Shown in pieces: positions 52,282 through 58,852 of a DNA stretch of 64,000 nt. Numbering within the stretch: the stretch's first letter is position 1; each line of letters opens with the position of its first letter. The position numbers were made by a program, and so were the translations under genes. The notes beneath the pieces were generated by a model. The model was not told the DNA's origin. It made no database searches and saw nothing but the letters and a program-made list of their open reading frames with translations. This stretch comes from Desulforamulus ruminis DSM 2154 (GTDB taxonomy: Bacteria; Bacillota; Desulfotomaculia; Desulfotomaculales; Desulfotomaculaceae): positions 1,736,001 to 1,800,000 of the forward strand of contig NC_015589.1 in assembly GCF_000215085.1 (NCBI RefSeq), read 5' to 3'.

Positions 52282-52583
52282 CAGGACATCACCAGTACAC
52301 CGGGGTCCAGGGCAATGCTGCCTTCTAAGAGGTCAATCCCCTTGGCAGTGATATACACCACTTTTCTGGAGATACCCAAACCTTTGGCCTGTAACTCTTC
52401 CAACCGTACATAACCCTTTTCTTCCAGGTATTCCAGGTGTGCATGGATTAAGGCAGGAGAGGAGGTGAACTGATTTTCACCCACGGCGATTTGGATGAGT
52501 TTTTCACTGCAGCCGTGCGGGTAGTTGTTTTTACACATGGTGAGAATAAAACCACGCAACTCACGTGCCTCGCTGGGAAACAT
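52281..52583 (-). CDS. Winged-helix phage protein (Mu gp26 position)
   Basis: This 100-residue protein has a winged-helix pattern (LIHAHLEYLEEKGYVRLEEL, then SRKVVYITAKGIDLLEGSI). Similar proteins are encoded just before the small terminase in Mu-like phages. It may be a regulator or packaging accessory protein; no direct evidence. Confidence 0.65.
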   Translation of the reverse strand: MFPSEARELRGFILTMCKNNYPHGCSEKLIQIAVGENQFTSSPALIHAHLEYLEEKGYVRLEELQAKGLGISRKVVYITAKGIDLLEGSIALDPGVLVMS

Positions 52584-52905
52584 TGTCGCTCATCCCTCCT
52601 ATCAATTCCGCCAGACCCTTATTGATTTCACCAATGTCTCTTGACACACGGTCAATTTTCAGTTCAATACCGGAACTAACCCGGATAAAGTCATCCCGTA
52701 AAACGTAATTGTGAGGGAGGCTGGCTTTAAACTCGGCAAAGTCATTCTTTATGTCTTCGATAACCTGATCTTGTTTTGCGTCTTTTCTCTCCTGGTTGCA
52801 TTTAATGTCTTTCAAAAAGTAGCCAATGATGCCAACGGCAGATGAGAGCAGAGAGACCACAATCAAAAGAGAAGGGAGAAGTATGTTTGCTGGTAACTGT
52901 TCCAC
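52561..52905 (-). CDS. Membrane-anchored coiled-coil phage protein
   Basis: GTG 52905 with GGGAGG upstream gives 114 residues: one membrane segment (about 8-28, LLPSLLIVVSLLSSAVGIIG) and a long charged coiled coil (RKDAKQDQVIEDIKNDFAEF; VSRDIGEINKGLAELIGG). It follows the holin by one base and probably belongs to the lysis block as an accessory (spanin-like or XhlA-like in a loose sense). The frame opens earlier at 52974, inside the holin gene. Confidence 0.65.
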   Translation of the reverse strand: MEQLPANILLPSLLIVVSLLSSAVGIIGYFLKDIKCNQERKDAKQDQVIEDIKNDFAEFKASLPHNYVLRDDFIRVSSGIELKIDRVSRDIGEINKGLAELIGGMSDNVSQRGT

Positions 52906-52906
52906 G

Positions 52907-53332
52907 TTATCCTCCCGCTTTAAGGCGAAGCACTTTGTTTTCAATGGTGCTGGTAAGGTAATTTTCAAAATCACCCATATTCCGTTCTAAGACGTTCACC
53001 ACTTCTGATCCTACAGTTTCCCGTACTTCCCAATACGCTTTCCGACCCAGACGAAGCAGTTCCTCTCGGTCTACACTGCCCGCCTTAACCGCTTCGCGCA
53101 AAGGCCCGGCAGTTGTCTGTTCAATCTTGCCAATAACTTTTTCCGCTGCTTCATCCACCCGGTCAATCGCGTCCCAAATGACTTGCCGCAACTCCTCATT
53201 CTTTACTTTCGCAGTCTGCTGTTTTAAGTGGGTTGCACCCTTGTGCCCCACCACAGCGCACAAGAAAGTAAATACCGCTACCGACAACTCTAATAATTGT
53301 GGCGACACCGCCGTGATTAATTGTTCCTTCAT
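52907..53332 (-). CDS. Phage holin, LLH family-like
   Basis: This 141-residue protein has one N-terminal membrane segment (LLELSVAVFTFLCAVVG) and a long amphipathic helical C-terminus (NEELRQVIWDAIDRVDEAAE and KIEQTTAGPLREAVKAG), as in the LL-H type holins of Gram-positive phages. It would open the membrane for the amidase. It is the first gene after the late promoter and has AAGGAGGG ahead of its ATG. Confidence 0.75.
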   Translation of the reverse strand: MKEQLITAVSPQLLELSVAVFTFLCAVVGHKGATHLKQQTAKVKNEELRQVIWDAIDRVDEAAEKVIGKIEQTTAGPLREAVKAGSVDREELLRLGRKAYWEVRETVGSEVVNVLERNMGDFENYLTSTIENKVLRLKAGG

Positions 53333-53371
53333 GCGGAACCCTCCTTGAGATTTTTTGTTAGCCGGGAAAAG

Positions 53372-53403
53372 AAAAAAATCCCAGTTGCTACACTGGGATT
53401 ATA
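53372..53403 (-). promoter_or_regulatory. Mor-type late promoter embedded in a terminator hairpin
   Basis: On the minus strand TATAAT (53403-53398) begins the hairpin AATCCCAGT...ACTGGGATT, followed by a run of T (53378-53372), a good intrinsic terminator for transcripts arriving from the early operon. At the -35 position (53421-53426) the sequence is GGTTTT, not a consensus box, as in activator-dependent Mu promoters. A start near 53391 would lie inside the hairpin, so late transcripts would lack its first arm and escape termination. Confidence 0.6.
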
Positions 53404-53408
53404 TCGTG

Positions 53409-53466
53409 TTAAAGTGCTCCAAAACCGTGTCTTTCCCCTTTGTTAAAACGCTTTATTAAAGCACTT
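53409..53466 (-). repeat. Three TTAAA-type repeats upstream of the late promoter
   Basis: TTAAAGTGCT (53409-53418), TTAAAACGCT (53443-53452) and TTAAAGCACT (53457-53466) are similar 10-mers. The last two overlap the palindrome GCTTTATTAAAGC (53450-53462), and AAAGTGCT/AGCACTTT at 53411 and 53460 also form an inverted pair. They are candidate binding sites for the Mor-like activator encoded immediately upstream. Confidence 0.45.
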
Positions 53467-53477
53467 TATATATTCAG

Positions 53478-53807
53478 TTATCCACCAGTAATGATGTCCA
53501 AAAGAGTAACCTGGTTAGGATTTGACTTTGGTTTCATACCGCCTTCCGCCAGTATTTCCCGAATCCGATTATCTGTTAGATCGTATTTTTTTGCAAGATC
53601 CGCCAAGTTATAACCGGTGAATTCGCGGCAAATGGCACGGTCCCTGGCTGCCCGGACCATTACATCTTTTTTCGGAAAGTAAACATATCTTCCACCTAGT
53701 TCAGAGGCCAGTTTCAAGGTGTTTTCCAAGCCAACCCATTCAACGATTCGGGAATAAGGTTCTGGTAAATCTTCAGCCATTATATCATTTTCCCAGCGCA
53801 TCTCCAC
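53478..53807 (-). CDS. Mor-family transcription activator
   Basis: This 109-residue protein of the Mor/C family of Mu, homodimeric helix-turn-helix activators, switches on middle or late phage genes. The dimerisation part includes VGLENTLKLASELGGRYVYF, and the HTH is GYNLADLAKKYDLTDNRIRE. The frame opens at GTG 53807; ATG 53801 and ATG 53780 are alternatives, with GGTGGAG between 53801 and 53808. It is the last gene of the early/middle region, just before the late promoter. Confidence 0.88.
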   Translation of the reverse strand: MEMRWENDIMAEDLPEPYSRIVEWVGLENTLKLASELGGRYVYFPKKDVMVRAARDRAICREFTGYNLADLAKKYDLTDNRIREILAEGGMKPKSNPNQVTLLDIITGG

Positions 53808-53810
53808 CGA

Positions 53811-54203
53811 TTATTTCACCACCTTGTGGACCTTTTGTTTAGATATTAGTTTTTTCAAGCCTTCCGTAACCCGCCAAGCCTGATCTCTGGTAAGCCATCC
53901 CAGAGCATCCACCCTGGCATATTTCTTGACAAAACCAAGGAGCCTTTTAGGGTTGTCTTTCCATCCTAATTGCTCGGCCAACTGATTAATTTTCCAAAGT
54001 TGCTCTCTGGATGCTCTGTTAATCTGGGCCTTGGGGGCCAAATTATCAATTACGTTACGGGCCTGCTGGCTTGTTAGTTTGGAAATGCTTTCTGATCCAG
54101 TAAGAGCGGCCACCCTAGCCCGGAGAACATCCTCATCCATACCCAGTTCCCGAGCGGTAGCCCATATTTTTTTTAGCTGTGGTGCTGTAATTCGAGTGGC
54201 CAT
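53811..54203 (-). CDS. GemA-like regulatory protein (Mu gp16, DUF1018)
   Basis: This 130-residue protein of the DUF1018/GemA family alters host gene expression and DNA topology in Mu. Visible pattern: QLKKIWATARELGMDEDVLR, LTSQQARNVIDNL, and a C-terminal repeat-like LGWLTRDQAWRVTEGLKKLI. It lies between Gam and Mor as in Mu. Confidence 0.85.
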   Translation of the reverse strand: MATRITAPQLKKIWATARELGMDEDVLRARVAALTGSESISKLTSQQARNVIDNLAPKAQINRASREQLWKINQLAEQLGWKDNPKRLLGFVKKYARVDALGWLTRDQAWRVTEGLKKLISKQKVHKVVK

Positions 54204-54215
54204 ATCCTAACCCTC

Positions 54216-54707
54216 CTAAGATTGTTTTAGTTTTTCCCGGTCTGTTTCATACCAGAAAACATTCTCAATCCGTTTATTAGCTCCGACTGCCAGAATGTCT
54301 TCCTCCGAATATTCCTTGAGCTTATCTTTCAGAATGGTTTCCGTTGTCTTAATGCAGTCCGACATGCGCCGGGCCTTTAAGGCTTCCAGTACAGCCTGGG
54401 CATTTTTATATACAATCTTGGTACTTTTCCGGAACCCAAAGGAGCCAAAGTTCATCGTTTTAGTTTTTCCCTTGAAATCATCCCGATTATATTCCGAAAA
54501 CTCTTTGATTTCTGCTGCCAAAACCTTGATTCGTTCCTGGTGTGCCTGGGCCTTCATTTCAGCGTCTAGTTTAAGATCGTGTATTTTTTGATTCATTTTG
54601 TTTTCAATAACCTCAATGGCCAGTTCACATTCTGCTATCTCCTTAAGATTTAGATTCACATCCTCCCAGGTCTGAAGGGAAGTACCCTCCAATCTTTTTC
54701 TTGCCAT
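54216..54707 (-). CDS. Host-nuclease inhibitor Gam-like protein
   Basis: Mu Gam binds linear DNA ends and blocks exonucleases; it is related to eukaryotic Ku. The 163-residue protein shows the Gam pattern: a long N-terminal coiled coil (LKEIAECELAIEVIENKMNQ, KIHDLKLDAEMKAQAHQERI) and the core KTKTMNFGSFGFRKSTKI. It is preceded by GGAGGAATCACC. The order Gam-GemA-Mor repeats that of Mu. Confidence 0.88.
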   Translation of the reverse strand: MARKRLEGTSLQTWEDVNLNLKEIAECELAIEVIENKMNQKIHDLKLDAEMKAQAHQERIKVLAAEIKEFSEYNRDDFKGKTKTMNFGSFGFRKSTKIVYKNAQAVLEALKARRMSDCIKTTETILKDKLKEYSEEDILAVGANKRIENVFWYETDREKLKQS

Positions 54708-54719
54708 GGTGATTCCTCC

Positions 54720-55115
54720 TTATAAAACACACTCTTCACGTACCAACTCGATTGATTTATTATGTTTGATTAAATGAGCCTTTAAGGCTCTAAATGAAGT
54801 CCAATAGGGAGCATAGTAGGTGTATTCAGTTTTAATATCAAGTTTGGCTTTTTTGGAGAGCCTTTTGAAGGCGGCCTTCTCCTTAGGAGATATGAGGGAT
54901 TTCTTTATTGGCCTAAAAAACCGGCGTCTTTCTTCGCATTCTTCAATCATCCACTTTAGTTTAAGCACATTATTAACATAGACCTTGATTCCATTTTTAA
55001 ATTGGCTTATACGGCCAAGGGTTAAGGTGATCTTATACCCATCACACATTAGAACAGCTTGTTTGTAAAATGAATTCAGGGACAGTTCAACCTCTTTCCA
55101 ATCCTGCGGTGTCAC
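54720..55115 (-). CDS. Hypothetical early phage protein
   Basis: This basic protein of about 131 residues has a strand-rich first half (MCDGYKITLTLGRISQFKNG, IKVYVNNVLKLKWMIEECEE) and a Lys/Arg-rich helical second half (KSLISPKEKAAFKRLSKKAK). GTG 55115 has AAAGGAGT eight bases upstream; the frame opens at 55133. It lies 12 bp before Gam in the same operon. No family recognised; the charge suggests nucleic-acid contact. Confidence 0.65.
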   Translation of the reverse strand: MTPQDWKEVELSLNSFYKQAVLMCDGYKITLTLGRISQFKNGIKVYVNNVLKLKWMIEECEERRRFFRPIKKSLISPKEKAAFKRLSKKAKLDIKTEYTYYAPYWTSFRALKAHLIKHNKSIELVREECVL

Positions 55116-55151
55116 ATCATCACTCCTTTGCAACGTGGCTAAAAATGTTTA

Positions 55152-55625
55152 CTAATTAGCAGGGCAAGAATCGCACCCGCCACCACAAACAGATAACCCT
55201 ATACACATTGGCTTAAGAAACCGCTTTACTTCTTCGTGATCCCTCGTTAACAAGTCAGCAAACCCATACATTACATCAAATTCACCTTTTGGAAACTCAC
55301 CTAATATTACAAGAAGTTTGCCTTTGCCTTTGGCGTAACCAGCTTCCAGGTGCGCTGATCTGCCAGCCGGTAATACAAGAATTACAGCATCAGCCCAGTC
55401 AATCCATTTTTTATCCTCTTCAAACGCCCGTTGCGCCCGCCGATCCTTTAAAAAATTAATTGCATCTAGTTCCTGAATATCACCCACCTCTGACCAATGG
55501 AATACATATCTACCCCGGCTATCATCAGTAAAATCATCAACTTCATGGCCGTTTCTGCGGAGATAATCAGTAAGTGATCTCACCATGGAAACATTCTTCC
55601 AAGAAGAAACCACATATATTTTCAT
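55152..55625 (-). CDS. Nucleoside 2-deoxyribosyltransferase-like protein
   Basis: This 157-residue protein has the fold pattern of the deoxyribosyltransferase/DNPH1 group. The N-terminal strand KIYVVSSWKN resembles the loop binding the sugar. DWADAVILVLPAGRSAHLEAGYA near residue 95 contains the conserved Glu-containing G-x-S-x-x-x-E signature, and GKLLVILGEF follows. Such enzymes cleave or transfer the N-glycosidic bond of deoxynucleosides or deoxynucleotides. The C-terminus CGGGCDSC is Cys-rich and unusual for the family. In the early operon it may reshape nucleotide pools during infection (inference). Confidence 0.75.
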   Translation of the reverse strand: MKIYVVSSWKNVSMVRSLTDYLRRNGHEVDDFTDDSRGRYVFHWSEVGDIQELDAINFLKDRRAQRAFEEDKKWIDWADAVILVLPAGRSAHLEAGYAKGKGKLLVILGEFPKGEFDVMYGFADLLTRDHEEVKRFLKPMCIGLSVCGGGCDSCPAN

Positions 55626-55670
55626 TGGATTTAACTCCTTTCATAATTCACAACATTTACAAACCGCTCA

Positions 55671-55907
55671 CTAACTTTTTGGCCCCAGTATCTTCTCCCG
55701 GATTTCTTCGGGAATCTTTCTTTGCAGCCACATATTATGTTTGAGATTGGGGCGGAAATACTTACACCAGTTGACTCCTGTACGGTTCTTTGTGAAGCAA
55801 CCGTAATTCTGAACCTGCGGATGGCTCAAATGCCACCGGTGATATTTGCAGAACCCAATCCTATTGGCTGGTTTGGGTAGAAAATACGGTGCTCTCTTTT
55901 TCCTCAT
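55671..55907 (-). CDS. Small Cys/His-rich early phage protein
   Basis: This protein of about 78 residues starts at ATG 55907 (MRKKRAPYFL), with the frame open to 55916. A possible zinc site consists of FCKYHRWHLSHP, NYGCFTKN and NWCKYFRP (C-x2-H ... C ... C). It is basic and rich in aromatic residues. The start overlaps the stop of the upstream small membrane protein gene. No family recognised. Confidence 0.55.
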   Translation of the reverse strand: MRKKRAPYFLPKPANRIGFCKYHRWHLSHPQVQNYGCFTKNRTGVNWCKYFRPNLKHNMWLQRKIPEEIREKILGPKS

Positions 55908-56104
55908 GCCCACCACATCCGGATTATCTGTGCCAGAAAATACGCTGCCGCTAATCCAAGGACTGCTTTTACCACTATGCCTATTGCACGTCCGTCCCGT
56001 TCTTCGAGTAACTTCAAAGTCAAATCAACTACGTTACTCCTACGCCGAACAGTAATTGCCACACGCTGGGACTTAAGCCATAACTTACCGTCCACTGTCA
56101 CCAC
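55904..56104 (-). CDS. Small single-span membrane protein
   Basis: This 66-residue protein has a charged N-terminal half and one C-terminal membrane segment (about 42-62, AIGIVVKAVLGLAAAYFLAQ). It starts at GTG 56104, inside the 3' end of the upstream gene, and its stop lies inside the next gene, so it is tightly packed in the early operon. Function unknown. Confidence 0.5.
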   Translation of the reverse strand: MVTVDGKLWLKSQRVAITVRRRSNVVDLTLKLLEERDGRAIGIVVKAVLGLAAAYFLAQIIRMWWA

Positions 56105-56318
56105 GGTTTTTCACTCCTTCCGAAGCCCAACGATGCAGTATACGAAGTGCTTCCATGGCTTCATCTATTTCTCGCAGCTTTTTCCCCATTTTTATGGGAT
56201 CATTCCGAAAAACAAATTTTCTATTTCCTCTTTCCCGGTCCAAAGTTTTGTGAATGGACCAATATAAATAATCTACTTGTTCCTGACCGGTTAAAGGATA
56301 TAGGCTCAATTGTTCCAT
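56085..56318 (-). CDS. Hypothetical early phage protein, 77 residues
   Basis: This helical, charged protein (HKTLDRERGNRKFVFRNDPI, KMGKKLREIDEAMEALRILH) starts at ATG 56318, with GGAGGT about 5 bp upstream. It lies 22 bp after the 3D-domain gene. The pattern is typical of small early proteins of Gram-positive phages; no function assigned. Confidence 0.6.
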   Translation of the reverse strand: MEQLSLYPLTGQEQVDYLYWSIHKTLDRERGNRKFVFRNDPIKMGKKLREIDEAMEALRILHRWASEGVKNRGDSGR

Positions 56319-56340
56319 GACCGCACCTCCAACATTTTGT

Positions 56341-56727
56341 TTATTCCAAAACAGTCACATTCAAATTCTGGCGTCCAAACTTTACGGCTGCCGCATGACT
56401 TTTTATATACACATCAATCCGGTTCCCTTTGATGTCCTTACCGGTATCTTCAACAATTCGACACCCAAAGCCGTCAATATAAACCTTAGTGCCGAGAGGG
56501 AGTATTGCAGGATCAGCAGCAATTGTCCGTTCCTCAGAAGGCCATGTCCCACTAGCTGTACGGCGGCCCGTATAACAATAGGCCGTTGCTTCCATAAGTA
56601 GGATCGTTTTGTCCTTCCCCCGGCTTACCTGTTGAATAGGGAAAGGAGGGCCATCTTCTGTAAAAGTTTTTTCTGCCGGACTGTATAACACTGCTGCCAA
56701 AGCCACGAATATAACAAGTTTTCTCAC
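56341..56727 (-). CDS. Secreted 3D (Asp-Asp-Asp) domain protein
   Basis: A short signal peptide (KLVIFVALAAVLYSPAEK) precedes a 3D domain, the double-psi beta-barrel of MltA/YuiC-type lytic transglycosylases. The domain carries ATAYCYTGRRTASGTWP, IAADPAILPLGTKVYIDGFG and VEDTGKDIKGNRIDVYI, including the three conserved aspartates. Such proteins cut or remodel peptidoglycan. Its place among early replication genes, far from holin and amidase, is unusual. It may act on the wall from the lysogen or help superinfection control; this is inference. Confidence 0.8.
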   Translation of the reverse strand: MRKLVIFVALAAVLYSPAEKTFTEDGPPFPIQQVSRGKDKTILLMEATAYCYTGRRTASGTWPSEERTIAADPAILPLGTKVYIDGFGCRIVEDTGKDIKGNRIDVYIKSHAAAVKFGRQNLNVTVLE

Positions 56728-56731
56728 GCTG

Positions 56732-57526
56732 CTACCTCGCTGAAAGGCGGCGGAAATCTTCTCCGTCCATCAGGATTTGATAGCACATATCCCGTATCTT
56801 CGAGGTTATCCGTTCCCAGGCCAGCACAGTTCTGCCATGGACATCTTTTTCCAGGAGGTCCAGAGGAACATTGGAAGTGATGATAGTGGGAAGCTGCCTT
56901 TCGCACCTTGCATTCACGATAACAAACATCCTCTCCGTCACCCAGGAACTTTCTCGTTCTGATCCAAAGTCATCTAACAAAAGCAATTCGTTACTTTTAG
57001 CCAACTCGAGTCTGTTTTCAGCTTCATTATTTTCTCTCTTTGGCCGGAGCAAATCTAAGAGGTCCGGCACTACGCTCACCACCGCCGGGATTTGGTAGCG
57101 TTCAATAAGGGCATTCACAATGGCGTAAGCCAAATGGGTTTTTCCGGTACCTGTGGGGCCAACAAAATAGAGTCCGTTTTTCTCAGTCTCTTTTATTTCT
57201 TGATACTTTTCCACGTAGCGGCGTGCGATTTCTAAGGCCCGGTGCTGTAGCTCATTTCTAGGGGAATATTGATCCAGTGTCTTAGCAGCGTATTTCTTAG
57301 GAATTCCCGCCCGGTCAAACAACTCTCCAATTTTTCTTATCTTATTTTTTACTTCCAGGCATTCACAGTGCTCCATGAAATCCAAACCATTTTTTTTAAA
57401 ACTGATTAATCCGCTCCCGTCGCACCGGTTAAAAGGGCAGGGGTCCTTCGTTGGCGTAGCGTTCCCCCCGGTTACCGTAGGAACCCCTTTGAATTGAGTT
57501 TTTATTATATTGGCTGCTAATTCCAA
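56732..57526 (-). CDS. DnaC/IstB-like ATPase (helicase loader)
   Basis: This AAA+ ATPase of about 264 residues has Walker A VGPTGTGKTHLAYAI near residue 125, Walker B ELLLLDDFGSE and the downstream TIITSNVPLDLL. The N-terminus has a cysteine cluster (CPFNRCDGSG, CECLE) like the DnaI zinc part. It should load the replicative helicase for phage replication. The frame opens at GTG 57535, touching the ribosome site; TTG 57526 has AAGGGGGTG six bases ahead. It overlaps the upstream gene by about 100 bp. Confidence 0.85.
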   Translation of the reverse strand: MELAANIIKTQFKGVPTVTGGNATPTKDPCPFNRCDGSGLISFKKNGLDFMEHCECLEVKNKIRKIGELFDRAGIPKKYAAKTLDQYSPRNELQHRALEIARRYVEKYQEIKETEKNGLYFVGPTGTGKTHLAYAIVNALIERYQIPAVVSVVPDLLDLLRPKRENNEAENRLELAKSNELLLLDDFGSERESSWVTERMFVIVNARCERQLPTIITSNVPLDLLEKDVHGRTVLAWERITSKIRDMCYQILMDGEDFRRLSAR

Positions 57527-57827
57527 TATTTTCACCCCCTTGAAGTCTGAATTTGGGCCATAAACTCATTATTCTGGCCAAGTGATCCACTTTATCTTTC
57601 CAGTAGGGATTTAGATAAGCCCAGTCAATGCAGGCCATCCATTCAGACAATGACGGAGCGTTTTCACCGGCCAGCATTCTTCTGGCGGTGGAAAGTTGTT
57701 TCAAGTGCCAGTCCTGAGGAAATTTAAGGACATTAGCCTCCTTAAGCTTGTTCTTTAGGTACTCCACCAAGGCTTTTTCATCCTCATTAAATCCTTTTTT
57801 GCTCTTGGTTTCAGTCATTGGATTCAC
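57429..57827 (-). CDS. Hypothetical early protein before the helicase loader
   Basis: This protein of about 132 residues has a helical first part (EDEKALVEYLKNKLKEANVL, SLSEWMACIDWAYLNPYWKD) that resembles C-terminal domains of phage replication initiators which recruit the DnaC-type loader. The tail (RGSYGNRGERYANEGPLPF) is low in complexity and lies in the part that overlaps the loader gene. A second in-frame ATG lies 9 bp inside. Replication role is inferred from context. Confidence 0.65.
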   Translation of the reverse strand: MNPMTETKSKKGFNEDEKALVEYLKNKLKEANVLKFPQDWHLKQLSTARRMLAGENAPSLSEWMACIDWAYLNPYWKDKVDHLARIMSLWPKFRLQGGENIGISSQYNKNSIQRGSYGNRGERYANEGPLPF

Positions 57828-57834
57828 CCTTTCC

Positions 57835-58206
57835 CTAGTCGTAACCTACACATGGCCTGGGGCAAGGATCTTCACAGGCCGCTTTCCTTTCGCAATCAAA
57901 GCAACAAAAATTTCCGCTGGCGCAGGTTCCTTCAGAACAGATCCCATCCTGATAAAACCTGCAGGCCAGTTTCTCATATTGAAGAAGTGCCTCATAAAGA
58001 TTTACCCTTTGTTGTGAATCCAAGTGTTGCCGCACAGCACCAGCCAAATTCACCAGAGCGGTTACTCTTTGCAAGTTCATAGAATCAAAATAGCCTATTA
58101 CTTGCAGAGTAATCTTACCAATATCGGTCAGGTTTTTAACCTTTGCCGAAGCCAATGCCTGAAGGAATTTGTTGTTTAGTTCTGGAGAAAGGGAAGCCTC
58201 GGGCAT
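57835..58206 (-). CDS. Cys-rich early phage protein
   Basis: ATG 58206 with AGGAGGTGAAC upstream gives 123 residues. A helical N-terminal region (LNNKFLQALASAKVKNLTDI) is followed by a C-terminus with ten cysteines after residue 88 (CRFYQDGICSEGTCASGNFC, CFDCERKAACEDPCPRPC), likely one or two metal-binding knuckles. It is co-oriented with the loader genes and preceded by two strong hairpins. No family recognised. Confidence 0.65.
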   Translation of the reverse strand: MPEASLSPELNNKFLQALASAKVKNLTDIGKITLQVIGYFDSMNLQRVTALVNLAGAVRQHLDSQQRVNLYEALLQYEKLACRFYQDGICSEGTCASGNFCCFDCERKAACEDPCPRPCVGYD

Positions 58207-58277
58207 CTTGTTCACCTCCTTTGTATAATTTTGGCTTGCCACCGGGTTGCCCGGTCTGCTTTTGCAGTCTTCAGGTG

Positions 58278-58324
58278 AGAGGGAGCCGCCCTCTACACAA
58301 CCCCCAGGGAAGTCCCTGGGGGTT
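58278..58324 (-). other. Two adjacent strong hairpins in the early operon
   Basis: AGAGGG-agccg-CCCTCT (58278-58294) and a 12-bp perfect palindrome AACCCCCAGGGA / TCCCTGGGGGTT around AG (58299-58324) lie in the 130-bp gap before the Cys-rich gene. Neither is followed by a T run on either strand. They may slow exonucleases, mark a processing site or be a weak terminator between the transposition genes and the replication block. Confidence 0.55.
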
Positions 58325-58336
58325 TCGGCATAAGCT

Positions 58337-58840
58337 TTAGCTAACTAGTTTATTCGTTTGTAGAAGGGCGTTGCGCTTACCCAGAAGAGTCTTCACCGTT
58401 CCGCTGGTTAGGCCGGTTTTGGCAATGATCGTATCAATATCTATCCCCAGATCATCCAGCCGGTAGGCCTCCAAAAACTTTCGGTACTTACTTAACTGCC
58501 TATAAATACGGTGAATGGTGCCAGTCATAATGCCCGTTTTCTGGGCAAGGGCTCTTGGTGACGTTCCAAACTCAATTTCCATAATCAGGTATTGCAGCAG
58601 TTCGGGCGGGATAGGATTCCCCTTACGTCTCCTGGGATTCGGAGTACCCTGATTGGCGCTGTCCAAAATATCGGCTGTTTCCATCCATGCCGTCATCCTA
58701 CCTTTTTGCCGAATGAGTTCTTGCTCTAGCCAGCATTTGTACTCTGCTTCGGTCATAGAGAGGCAGGTTTCCCGGTACCAAAGTTCCCGGATTCTGTTAA
58801 TGATTACCTTCCCAGTTACAATATCCACCTTTACAATCAT
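58337..58840 (-). CDS. Helix-turn-helix early phage protein
   Basis: This protein of about 167 residues carries two HTH-like stretches: TSPRALAQKTGIMTGTIHRIYRQ near residue 93 and a second DTIIAKTGLTSGTVKTLLGKR near the C-terminus. A basic segment NPRRRKGNPIPPE separates them from the N-terminal part. ATG 58840 has GGGGGTGA nine bases upstream; the frame opens at 58849. It directly follows the MuB-like gene and may be a regulator or accessory factor of transposition. Confidence 0.65.
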   Translation of the reverse strand: MIVKVDIVTGKVIINRIRELWYRETCLSMTEAEYKCWLEQELIRQKGRMTAWMETADILDSANQGTPNPRRRKGNPIPPELLQYLIMEIEFGTSPRALAQKTGIMTGTIHRIYRQLSKYRKFLEAYRLDDLGIDIDTIIAKTGLTSGTVKTLLGKRNALLQTNKLVS

Positions 58841-58852
58841 GGCATTCACCCC

